Source of the DNA: Flavobacterium gyeonganense
Lineage (GTDB): Bacteria; Bacteroidota; Bacteroidia; Flavobacteriales; Flavobacteriaceae
Reading direction: 5' to 3'
DNA: 64,000 bases
Assembly: GCF_029625295.1 (NCBI RefSeq)
Contig: NZ_CP121112.1
Span: 3,658,001-3,722,000 of the forward strand
Made by a program: the position numbers and the translations under genes. Positions 29,184 to 36,947 of this stretch are shown here, in pieces. Position 1 is the first letter of the stretch. Each line of letters opens with the position of its first letter. The notes beneath the pieces are model-generated. The model made no database searches. It worked only from the letters and a program-made list of their open reading frames with translations, and was not told the DNA's origin.

Positions 29184-29343
29184 AAGTGCCATAGAGTGCA
29201 GTCAAATAATTCATAGAAACAATGCTAAAAAATCGGGATCGAATTGAAGAATTGTTGAAGTAGGATATCGCGAGATTGTTAAAGTAGAGTCACACTAATA
29301 ATTTCAGTCTCACAATTTATTTACTAACATCAAACCTATAATC

Positions 29344-30141
29344 ATGCTAAAATATAAATCGCTTATAAAACTTCTTATTGTAATTATCTTATTGGCCGGA
29401 AGTTCTGCCAGCGCCCAGCTGGATGGCCTGCTTCAAAAAGTAAAGGATAAACCTGGGGAAGTAATTGAAAAAGAGACAAATAATAAAAGGTCCACAAAAA
29501 GCCATAAAAATTCCGGACGTACTGTCATTGCTTCTGGTGATTTTCATAAAGGAGATACGCTGATTTTTGATGAAGATTTTTCGAAATATAAAGCAGGTGC
29601 CTCCGCCGGGAGTTTTAAGACAAATGGTGCTGCGATTGTGGCCATTGTAGCCGGACAGAAAGGAAAATGGATGGTTTTGCAGGATAAAGCAACCTTCAAG
29701 CTTTCAAAGGGGCTCAAGTATCCAAAGCGATTTACTGTAGAATTTGACATATTGGCATCGGGAGATAAGATTACCGATATTTCGCCTATGTCCTTTGGTT
29801 TTGCAACAGATAATAGTGCCCGTGAGTATACCAGCAATGTGGGGTCATATGTAGAACTACACTATTATGACGCCAATCAGGTCAATATCGGCAGCAGCAA
29901 TCCACAAAAATTTGTCAATACCACGTATGATCTTGCTCAGGACCTTAACCAGCATTTGCATGTTGCCTTAACTATTGATGGAGACACGATGGCTGTATAT
30001 CTGAATAATGCAAAGCTTGCCGATACCGTTTTATTTAGTCCTGGCGCAGCTAAAAACTTTTTTATAACCGCTCCATGGGAATATAAAAACGGCGCTAAGG
30101 TCTTGGTTTCTAATTTTAAAATCTCAGCATTCAGAAATTGA
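29344..30141 (+). CDS. Exported protein with a LamG/concanavalin-like domain
   Basis: 265 residues with a signal peptide (LLIVIILLAGSSASAQ), a lysine-rich linker (to about residue 60) and a beta-sandwich of the concanavalin/LamG type (LIFDEDFSKYKAG ... RFTVEFDILASG ... HVALTIDGDTMAVYLNN). Such domains bind glycans or form the front part of larger OmpA-like proteins; no OmpA domain is present here. Its GC content appears higher than that of the flanking remnants. The function is unknown. Confidence 0.65.
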   Translation: MLKYKSLIKLLIVIILLAGSSASAQLDGLLQKVKDKPGEVIEKETNNKRSTKSHKNSGRTVIASGDFHKGDTLIFDEDFSKYKAGASAGSFKTNGAAIVAIVAGQKGKWMVLQDKATFKLSKGLKYPKRFTVEFDILASGDKITDISPMSFGFATDNSAREYTSNVGSYVELHYYDANQVNIGSSNPQKFVNTTYDLAQDLNQHLHVALTIDGDTMAVYLNNAKLADTVLFSPGAAKNFFITAPWEYKNGAKVLVSNFKISAFRN

Positions 30142-30245
30142 GAAAGCAGAATATTGCAATGGCACAGAGCAATACTTAATCTATAATCATTGAGTTTCGC
30201 TCTCTTATAAAAACTCTTTACAACTGCTTTAGTCCGTATAATATT

Positions 30246-30592
30246 ATGATGAAAAGAATACTTTTAATTATCTTGGTTTCTATTCCCCTTTTTGCTACTC
30301 CATCACCGAAGAAAACTTTTACAATCTGGGGAAGGATTGTCGATAGTGGATTTAGCCCTATTGAATCATTTTCGATTAAGGTTTTCGAACTTAATCCTTT
30401 TACAAATCAAAAAAAATAATCCAAGATTTTAAAGTCCGAAATGATAATGGAGAATTTTTAATAAAAAACCTTAACTCAGAAAATTATCTTATTGAAATTA
30501 CAGTTGAAAATTATACTAGGTATAGCATCGTAAAAACACTTGGAAATAAAAACGAATCAGTCGGAGAAATCGTTTTGCAAAATACTTGGTAA
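30246..30592 (+). pseudogene. Exported carboxypeptidase-regulatory-like protein with an A-tract frameshift
   Basis: The first frame gives a signal peptide (MMKRILLIILVSIPLFA) and IWGRIVDSGFSPIESFSIKV, then stops at 30417-30419 right after a run of eight A residues (30409-30416). One more A would read on through IIQDFKVRNDNGEFLIKNLN and EITVENYTRYS to a stop at 30590-30592, giving a continuous small beta-sandwich of about 115 residues. It could be a pseudogene, a slippage-dependent gene or a sequencing error. Confidence 0.6.
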
Positions 30593-30668
30593 AAATTATA
30601 AAAAATAGATCCGTTCTATTTCTGGAATTAGTATCGCTATTACACAAAAGCCAACTGATTGTTAAATA

Positions 30669-31682
30669 CTATTTATTTATGTACTGCTCTTCCCATAGTC
30701 GTATAACTTTAATTCGTTCTAAGGAGGCAGTAAGTAAAGTCCTGTCTTTAAAAGGCTCTGGAATATCTTTTACACTCTTCTCACCGCTTATCAGCTGTGG
30801 AATTATCACTTGCAATTCTGACCACAGGAAACTTTCTTTCATTGCAATGGACTGCAAAATTACCATCTTATCTTTGAGAAACTCTAATTCTTTGGAGAGG
30901 TTTTCTTTTCCATAGACTGCATCAAACCGGATAATAAGATTGTCGACATCAGCCACCGTAGTCTTTACGCCATCAAAATTTTTATTTAGGTAATTATTGA
31001 TTAGGTTTAATTTGGAATGATCCTCTTCAATATTATTGTTTATTGAGGTTGCAATGAATTCATTTCTTCTCTGAGCTACGGTAAAGATAGAATCTAGTTT
31101 GGAATTCCAGGAACTAATCTCTTTCTGCTCTATTTTCCTGTCATAAAGAATGGTTCTCTCAGTGCGTTCTTTAAGATAATTACCAGGTTCTATATAAACT
31201 TCCCGGGTGATCCAGTTATTAAACTTATCGTAGGTATATTTTAGCGTATATTCATTTGGAGTCTGGTTTTTATAAAACACGCCTACCACATCCCCTTGCT
31301 TATTTCTGACCAATTTGTGTGCGTTTTGAAAACCATATAAGGGCAAACGCAATTCAAAATTGGTAGTAAATATCTCCGGACTTACTACCGATGATCGACT
31401 ATGTATTTGTAAAAGCTTTCCCTTATTATATTCAAGTCGATATTGCAAGTCATAACTTGCCCCTAGGAAATATGATTTCACAAGCAAAAGGTTGTTATCT
31501 TTAAACTCAAAATCCCAGGTCTTGTCTCCTGTTTTTTCAGTAATATGCTTGATATTTCCTTTTAAATTCATAGTTTGTGTGTCAAACCTAACTTCCTTTT
31601 GCTGCTGAGAGTTGCAAGACATACAAACCACCAATAAGGCAAGTGAATATTTTTTTTTGACAAAGGTTGTAATAAAACTCAT
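30669..31682 (-). CDS. Hypothetical lipoprotein
   Basis: 337 residues from MSFITTFVKKKYS; an ATG 13 codons upstream is possible but the signal peptide begins here. The hydrophobic stretch ends in VVCMSCNSQQQ, a lipobox-like site. The middle region (TYDKFNNWITREVYIEPGNY) resembles repeats in Bacteroidota cell-surface proteins with YD/RHS-like strands. The C-terminal third is helical. I do not recognise a named family. It is transcribed toward the decayed gene at 30246. Confidence 0.6.
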   Translation of the reverse strand: MSFITTFVKKKYSLALLVVCMSCNSQQQKEVRFDTQTMNLKGNIKHITEKTGDKTWDFEFKDNNLLLVKSYFLGASYDLQYRLEYNKGKLLQIHSRSSVVSPEIFTTNFELRLPLYGFQNAHKLVRNKQGDVVGVFYKNQTPNEYTLKYTYDKFNNWITREVYIEPGNYLKERTERTILYDRKIEQKEISSWNSKLDSIFTVAQRRNEFIATSINNNIEEDHSKLNLINNYLNKNFDGVKTTVADVDNLIIRFDAVYGKENLSKELEFLKDKMVILQSIAMKESFLWSELQVIIPQLISGEKSVKDIPEPFKDRTLLTASLERIKVIRLWEEQYINK

Positions 31683-31867
31683 AGACTTGTCTGGTAAAAG
31701 ATTGTAGTTAAACTGTAGCATGAAGTACTTAACTAAAATAATATTTTTTAATAAATGGTTGTTGCTTTTATCAATTAAAATTTTATTTAATATTTATTCA
31801 TTTACCATTGAGTTTAAAAGAAGAGTTTAACATGATACTGTTCTAATCGTAAAGCCTCGACTCTGGA

Positions 31868-31897
31868 TCTGGGTTTTCCACACCCTCATCGCTCACA
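31868..31897 (+). repeat. Degenerate tRNA 3' end / candidate att remnant
   Basis: CCCTCATCGCTCACA at 31883-31897 matches the tRNA-Val 3' end (21163-21177) at 14 of 15 bases, and the preceding bases resemble a decayed T arm (GGGT...ACCC). No complete cloverleaf can be built. It may be an attachment-site copy from an element that used tRNA-Val, or a dead tRNA gene. Confidence 0.5.
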
Positions 31898-31907
31898 CAA
31901 GACAAAC

Positions 31908-31940
31908 AAAGCCACAGGAAGAAAGTGGCTTTAATTTTTT
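31908..31940 (+). terminator. Terminator after the degenerate tRNA end
   Basis: An 8-bp perfect stem AAAGCCAC / GTGGCTTT with a 9-base loop, followed by AATTTTTT. Confidence 0.75.
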
Positions 31941-32241
31941 ATAGGATTTTTCAAAACTCTCTGCTAATTGGTGCAACTATTTGAGGATTTAATGAACATT
32001 CTCTTCTGCTTTAATTTCTTTTCTGTGTTTAAGCAAAAAAATTTCTTTTGTATTTTTATTTATAATGATTCTGCAATGATGGAGAAACAATATGAAACTC
32101 AATAAAGCACTTGATAAATTTTTTGAACTATTTTCTTATTGATGTTGTAAACGTAGACCTGCTTTATCTGCTTCCATTTTTTTACTGCTTTCAGGATAGC
32201 TTAAAATTTCTATATTTACAAAATGCCAAAAAACAGACACA

Positions 32242-33045
32242 ATGTTTCAATATAAGGAGTACTATGCTGATAAGAGGTTCTCGGTATTCCTAAAAAAGAT
32301 GTGGATACTGGACAACCTTGCCAATCCCGAACGTATAGTTGATAGGCAAGTTCTTCCGAACGGCTGCTTTAATATTGCTGTGATTGAAGGCAATGGACTC
32401 ATTATAAAACATATGGGATGGGAGAAACACCTGCTGACCGGCAGCTACTTCTGCGGACAGATGACCCAAGCTATAAGCGTGGAGTTGCTCCCTTATTCCA
32501 AGGCGACGATGGTCCAATTGCATCCTTGGGCTCCTGCACATTTTTCCGCTGCTGACATGAGCAAATTTACTGATCAGATTGTTCCTCTCGAGGTGCTGGA
32601 AAGTGGACGTGATTATTTCAGCAGACTTCCAGGTCGAAGCCACAAGGAAATCTACCTGACCTTCGTATTGGCATTTGGACCGATGATGCGGGAAGACAGC
32701 ACGCAGGAACTAATCTACCGTGCGGCAGCCATGCTAGTGGAAAGCAACGGCAACCTGCAGGTCTCGAAATTATCTGATTACCTGGGGTGCTCTTCAAGGC
32801 ACCTGCAAAAAATATTCAAGAAACATATAGGGCTTACTCCGAAGCAGCTGTCTCTCATACTAAGGTTGCGAAATACCGTAGATAGCATTGCCTATCAGCA
32901 GCAGGACCTCCTTTCCATGACGGACCTGGCCCTGGACAGCGACTTTTTCGACCAAGCTCATTTTATAAATGCATTCCGGTCATTTGCCAAAGTGACACCG
33001 AAAAGGATAAACATCCCCAATTACTTCCTCTCGTTCAAGAAATAG
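32242..33045 (+). CDS. AraC-family transcriptional regulator
   Basis: 267 residues. The N-terminal part (MFQYKEYYADKRFSVFLKKM, then VLPNGCFNIAVIEG) is like the sensor domain found in Bacteroidota AraC proteins of the DUF6597 type. The C-terminal two-HTH domain covers about residues 165-262 (VSKLSDYLGCSSRHLQKIFKK and DLALDSDFFDQAHFINAFRS). Its coding sequence looks clearly richer in G and C than the DNA around it, suggesting separate acquisition. No target gene is adjacent. Confidence 0.85.
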   Translation: MFQYKEYYADKRFSVFLKKMWILDNLANPERIVDRQVLPNGCFNIAVIEGNGLIIKHMGWEKHLLTGSYFCGQMTQAISVELLPYSKATMVQLHPWAPAHFSAADMSKFTDQIVPLEVLESGRDYFSRLPGRSHKEIYLTFVLAFGPMMREDSTQELIYRAAAMLVESNGNLQVSKLSDYLGCSSRHLQKIFKKHIGLTPKQLSLILRLRNTVDSIAYQQQDLLSMTDLALDSDFFDQAHFINAFRSFAKVTPKRINIPNYFLSFKK

Positions 33046-33145
33046 CGTGCCGTTCGCATTTTTACAATTTAATAGCATTCCGATCGATTAATTTTACTTT
33101 CTGCATAAGCTGAAATCAGAGTGGGATGAAGTAAACACTACCCTT

Positions 33146-33403
33146 ATGAACAAGCCACATAAGCAGTATTTAATCCTAAAACCTGTAGTTTTGATAAAAA
33201 ACAAAAGTGACCCAAGATGGATAATTGTTAAGACCGAAAGCAACAGAGAGGCTGCCAAACTATTTTTTTACTTTGAGATAGAAATCTCCGAGTTGGAGCA
33301 ATGCATAAAGATTAAATACGAAAGTTGCGAACAAGTGCCCTCAATCTGCAGGTTGCTAGTGGATGCGGACATTGACATCTTGGAAATTTATCTTACGCAC
33401 TGA
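33146..33403 (+). CDS. Hypothetical protein, 85 residues
   Basis: ATG at 33146 to TGA at 33403. The peptide has a beta-alpha pattern (KQYLILKPVVLIKN, then KTESNREAAKLFFYFEIEISELEQ and LLVDADIDILEIYLTH) that looks like a real small soluble domain, but I know no family. It lies 100 bases after the AraC gene and just before the IS110 element. Confidence 0.45.
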   Translation: MNKPHKQYLILKPVVLIKNKSDPRWIIVKTESNREAAKLFFYFEIEISELEQCIKIKYESCEQVPSICRLLVDADIDILEIYLTH

Positions 33404-33625
33404 ATCTGACATATATCATATTTTGTATATATAATTCCGAGAATTTCAAATAGTATATGAATTATATGCAATTTGCTGAAAAAAAAATTAAATAAGCAAC
33501 TTGATTGATGCCTTTGCAAGACTGCCCCTACTGTAAAAACTTAAGCTGCTTTCGTTAATGCATATAATATATCACCTTAAGGCTTGCCTTTACTTTGTTT
33601 TAGATAAAAAGCAGTATCTTTTTCA

Positions 33626-33702
33626 AAAGGAAAGCAGAGGTGAACTTTGACGCTCGCCAAGCTTACGACTTATCTGGCGCATTAGTCCTCTGCCATTCCT
33701 TT
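33626..33702 (+). ncRNA. Candidate bridge RNA hairpin of the IS110 element
   Basis: A long hairpin in the 5' non-coding end. AAAGGAA (33626-33632) pairs with TTCCTTT (33696-33702) and GCAGAGG (33634-33640) with CCTCTGC (33687-33693), with a small internal loop between them. Inside, CGCCA (33655-33659) pairs with TGGCG (33675-33679) around a 15-base loop. IS110 elements are known to express a bridge (seek) RNA from this position whose internal loops pair with target and donor DNA. Identity as a bridge RNA is inferred from position and fold. Confidence 0.55.
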
Positions 33703-33797
33703 GATCCTGTTGAATTGCTTCAAATAGAATGACAGACTTGCAGGTCTAATAAAGGCTCTAAAGAAGTTCAACTATTTTAAATCTCTAAATCAAAGTT

Positions 33798-34806
33798 ATG
33801 AAAAAGTATTTGTTTCATGTTGGCATTGATATTTCTAAATTGAAATTGGATGTTGTAGTAATGAATGTTGAGAACTCTCTACAGGTAGAACACTTCATAG
33901 TAGAAAACTCAAAAAAAGGAATTAAGGACATATTCAAGTATTTTATTAAAAGAAAATACAGCTTAAATACTGTTTTGTTCTGTTGTGAGAATACTGGGGT
34001 TTATACTTATCCGTTAAGTATAAGTCTTTCTGAAAACAATTTAGATTATTGGGTAGTTCCCGCTATTGAGATTAAACGCTCCAAGGGAATTGTCAGAGGT
34101 AAGAACGATAAGTCTGATGCTAAAGATATTGCTTTGTACAGCCTTAGAAATATTGATAAATTAAATTTATCTGTAGTTCCTGAAAAAGAAATTCAAATCT
34201 TAAAACTACTTTATACTGAAAGAGAAAAATTGATAAAAGCACGAAGATTATTTGAAGCTTCTTCAGAGGCAGCAGCTTTTATAGATAAAGATGTTTATAA
34301 AACTATCTCATCTACAAATCTTAAAACAATAGCAGCACTTAAAAAAGCACTGAAAGAGATTGAACGAAAACTCAATGAGGTAATTATTGGAAATCAAGAT
34401 TTAAAAGAAAAATTTAATTTAGTAAAAAGTGTTCCCGGCATAGGAAAGCAATCAGCTATATATCTGTTGATTGCCACAAAAGGTTTTACCTCTTTTAAAT
34501 CCTGGAGAAAATTTGCCTGTTACTCTGGCGTCGCTCCTTTTGAATATAGTTCGGGTTCCAGTATTAAAGGAAGGACGAAAGTCAACCATTTTGCAGATAA
34601 AAAAGATGAAATCACTTCTACAGATGTGTGCGCTTACGGCAATTAAATACGATCCACAGCTCAAAGAATACTATAATAAAAAGAAAGAAGAAGGAAAAAA
34701 CACAATGCTGGTTTTGAATAATATAAGATGCAAATTAATAAGCAGAGTGTTCTCCGTAATAAACCGAAAAACACCCTTTATAAATACTTATAAATTTGCA
34801 GGATAA
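33798..34806 (+). pseudogene. IS110-family DEDD transposase, frameshifted
   Basis: The N-terminal RuvC-like domain has the family acids: D11 in VGIDISKLKLDV, E64 in CCENTGVY, and D104/D107/D110 in GKNDKSDAKDIALY. The C-terminal Tnp2 region follows (SVPGIGKQSAIYLL, then VAPFEYSSGSSIKGRTKVNH) and contains the serine-rich catalytic loop. The frame breaks in an A6 run at 34599-34604. Removing one A joins it to MKSLLQMCALTAIKYDPQLK and the end at 34806, giving about 335 residues. As read, the enzyme lacks its last helices. Confidence 0.85.
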
Positions 34807-34811
34807 TTAAT

Positions 34812-35651
34812 CTATTTATATTTGCTTTTTATCATAGAATGCTTTTTGGACGATTCTTTTTTGATTTGTTTCTTTAATTCGTCAAAACGTTCTGTGGCTA
34901 GGCGAAGCAGATTTTGTTCGCTGTTTTCAACTGCCTGATACATTTCGTCTTTATAGATTGCATCACCCTCTGAAGCTGCTTGTTTTGCTTTTTCAAAAAG
35001 AGCTGTCAGGAAATATTGGTTTCGGTTGTTTCGGACGAAGTATTTTTGAATTTCGGGAATGCATGCGGTCAGGTTGCGGATTCTTTCGTCGAGACTTAGG
35101 GTATTGCAAGTGTTTCCGGTATAGAGTTCTTCTAAACATTGGAGGTCGTATTCCAGCAGTCTGGCATAGGAGGTAAAGACACTGTTTGAGGCGCCTTCTG
35201 CCATGAGGTTTTTAATCTGCCATTTCTGAAGTTCGTGATCGTGGTAGAAATTGTTTTGATAGACATTCAATTTCCTCTTGTATTTTTTCCATTCTCCTGT
35301 ACTGAAAACAGCCTCTTCTAATTCTTCATTTTGATAGATCACAGCAGCCGGACGGCAGTAAAACGCAGTGAAAGGTGCTCCTAAAGCATACTGACGATGC
35401 AGTTTTGAAGAATAGACAAAACAGACATTAATCTGATACTGGTTTTTTACTTTGGCGACCCATTTGCTCTGCCGAAGCTCCTGGACAGAGGCGTTTTTTT
35501 CGGTATGGATGATGAGTTGTGAAAACAGGGGTGAAGGTTCCCGGGTAAAAAATATCTGAACGATGGTATGCTGACGGACCAACTGACGCAGGATGTTTGC
35601 TATATATTCGTTTTGGAGTTTTGGAAATAAAAGTTTTGCTGTGGTTTTCAT
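34812..35651 (-). CDS. Unrecognised protein, possibly nucleotidyltransferase/HEPN-like
   Basis: 279 residues, soluble. The first 115 residues have an alternating beta-alpha pattern (IVQIFFTREPSPLFSQLIIH, then YQINVCFVYSSKLH). The rest is helical (LQKWQIKNLMAEGASNSVF, then AVENSEQNLLRLATERFDEL). The layout recalls nucleotidyltransferase-plus-HEPN proteins, but the GS and DxD motifs of active nucleotidyltransferases are not seen, so this is a weak suggestion. It overlaps the upstream gene by 4 bases and ends at the right edge of the IS110 element. Confidence 0.55.
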   Translation of the reverse strand: MKTTAKLLFPKLQNEYIANILRQLVRQHTIVQIFFTREPSPLFSQLIIHTEKNASVQELRQSKWVAKVKNQYQINVCFVYSSKLHRQYALGAPFTAFYCRPAAVIYQNEELEEAVFSTGEWKKYKRKLNVYQNNFYHDHELQKWQIKNLMAEGASNSVFTSYARLLEYDLQCLEELYTGNTCNTLSLDERIRNLTACIPEIQKYFVRNNRNQYFLTALFEKAKQAASEGDAIYKDEMYQAVENSEQNLLRLATERFDELKKQIKKESSKKHSMIKSKYK

Positions 35652-36280
35652 AATTTTGTGGTTTTAAGGTTTTGGTCTGGATCGCTGAAATAGACATACA
35701 CTGATTCTGTAAACAGTCTGGTCATTGCAAACCAAACCATCAGGTCGAAGTGTTCCTGCAGTTCAGGGTCACTCTCCAGCAATATGGCGTTTTGTGTGTC
35801 AAAATTGAAGTGCTGTATTTTTTGCCGATATTTTTTATAATAGTCTACTCCTGTGACTGTGATTACTATAAGGAGCAATTCGTTTATGAACTCTGATGCC
35901 GTAATCGATTTTAAAATATACCGGAGACTGTCAAACTGATGGTGAGCCGGATTTGGGTTTTCTTTTAGGTCATAACAAAAATATACCAGTACCTGCAGGC
36001 ACGAAATAATTCCTGCTGTTTTGACGTCCTGTTTGTTAGTATCAGGGATTTCCAGATTGCCTGAAAGCAGTTCTTCTAAGTCGTATTGCTGTAAAAGGTC
36101 TGGATAGTTGTAGAATATTTTATTGACAGCGGGATTTTTGAGTTTTTCGAGCAGTGCTGCAATTCCTTTTTCGAGTTTCAGTTTTTCCGGATCCTGCCAG
36201 AACAGACTCAATGCAGTTTTTGCCTGTGCATGCGTTATTAGGAGTGTTTTTTCTGTCTTACCGTTTTTATTCTTTTTCAT
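35648..36280 (-). CDS. Unrecognised helical protein upstream of the 279-residue gene
   Basis: 210 residues from MKKNKNGKTEK (ATG at 36278-36280); an ATG eight codons earlier is possible. Mostly alpha-helical and soluble (ITHAQAKTALSLFWQDPEKL, then FINELLLIVITVTGVDYYKK). No family recognised. Its stop overlaps the next gene's ATG, so the two form a translationally coupled pair, probably two parts of one function. It diverges from the HTH gene at 36456. Confidence 0.55.
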   Translation of the reverse strand: MKKNKNGKTEKTLLITHAQAKTALSLFWQDPEKLKLEKGIAALLEKLKNPAVNKIFYNYPDLLQQYDLEELLSGNLEIPDTNKQDVKTAGIISCLQVLVYFCYDLKENPNPAHHQFDSLRYILKSITASEFINELLLIVITVTGVDYYKKYRQKIQHFNFDTQNAILLESDPELQEHFDLMVWFAMTRLFTESVYVYFSDPDQNLKTTKL

Positions 36281-36455
36281 AGTGAGTAGCTTACGATTCA
36301 CCAACGAAGTTCTATTCTTTCCAAAGGATAAACTATTCCTGATTTGGATATACTATCTGACAAAGGGATATTTTACGGATATTTTTTTATCTTTGAAATT
36401 CACACTTTTTAATGCAGATGGCTTTATCTTTGAGCCTTCAGAAATTGTACTCGAT

Positions 36456-36863
36456 ATGGAACAAAAAATACATCAGGGAAGAAACGTAAAACGTTTTAGA
36501 GAAATGCTTAACATAAAGCAGGAGGCATTGGCTTATGATCTGGGAGAAGACTGGAATCAGAAGAAAATCTCTATGCTGGAGCAGAAAGATGTAATTGAAG
36601 ACAGTTTGCTAAAACAAATTTCTGCTGTGTTGAAAATTCCTGTTGAGGCTTTTCAGAATTTTGATGAGGAGCAGGCAATTAATATTATTTCTAATACTTT
36701 TAATGACCAATCTAATGGTTACAATTACTATCCAACTTTCAATGTAAATCCAATAGAAAAATGGATTGAGGCTTTGGAAGAAATTAAGAGGTTAAATTTA
36801 GAGCTTTTGAAAGCCAAAGATGAACAGATTAAAGTTTTGGAGAAATTGTTAAAAGAGAAATAA
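36456..36863 (+). CDS. XRE-type helix-turn-helix regulator
   Basis: 135 residues from the ATG at 36456 (a longer reading frame extends upstream but has no protein-like character). An HTH_3 domain covers about residues 8-65 (GRNVKRFREMLNIKQEALAY, then KISMLEQKDVIEDSLLKQIS). A linker and a C-terminal coiled coil follow (ALEEIKRLNLELLKAKDEQI), probably for dimerisation. It lies 85 bases before hsdR and diverges from the two-gene pair, so it may regulate either. Confidence 0.8.
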   Translation: MEQKIHQGRNVKRFREMLNIKQEALAYDLGEDWNQKKISMLEQKDVIEDSLLKQISAVLKIPVEAFQNFDEEQAINIISNTFNDQSNGYNYYPTFNVNPIEKWIEALEEIKRLNLELLKAKDEQIKVLEKLLKEK

Positions 36864-36947
36864 GATCATATAACTTTTAAAGACTCACTTTTTACTTTTA
36901 CTTGCTTTTTTGTATGTTTACAAAGTATAACATCGATAAATTGACTT

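Larger units (their letters stand above)
31722..32241. other. Non-coding region with degenerate tRNA end and terminator
   Basis: 520 bases without a gene. It contains a 14-base sequence (31833-31846) nearly repeated at 48456, a degenerate tRNA 3' end (31868-31897) and a strong terminator (31908-31940). The remainder is AT-rich leader for the AraC gene at 32242. Confidence 0.6.
33500..34811 (+). mobile_element. IS110-family insertion sequence (ends approximate)
   Basis: A transposase gene of the IS110 family with a roughly 300-base structured 5' non-coding end and a very short 3' end. IS110 elements usually lack terminal inverted repeats, and none were found, so the boundaries are estimates: the left end is somewhere in 33410-33600 and the right end close to 34806. 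The 394-base gap 33404-33797 is taken up largely by the left end. Confidence 0.65.

Noticed and set aside
33404-33797. CRISPR array or tandem repeats near the IS110 leader
   Set aside because: Only a single hairpin is present; no repeated units with spacers were found here or elsewhere in the window.
34595-34610. Programmed -1 frameshift in the transposase
   Set aside because: The A6G string is not in the frame needed for a slippery heptamer, a -1 shift meets a stop at once, and IS110 transposases are normally read in one frame.
34471-34806. A separate 111-residue gene
   Set aside because: Its second half is simply the C-terminus of the IS110 transposase in the shifted frame; the first half is out-of-frame transposase sequence.
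36123-36455. N-terminal extension of the HTH protein by an upstream ATG
   Set aside because: The extra 111 residues are opposite-strand shadow of the 210-residue gene and have no protein-like pattern; the HTH domain starts normally at 36456.
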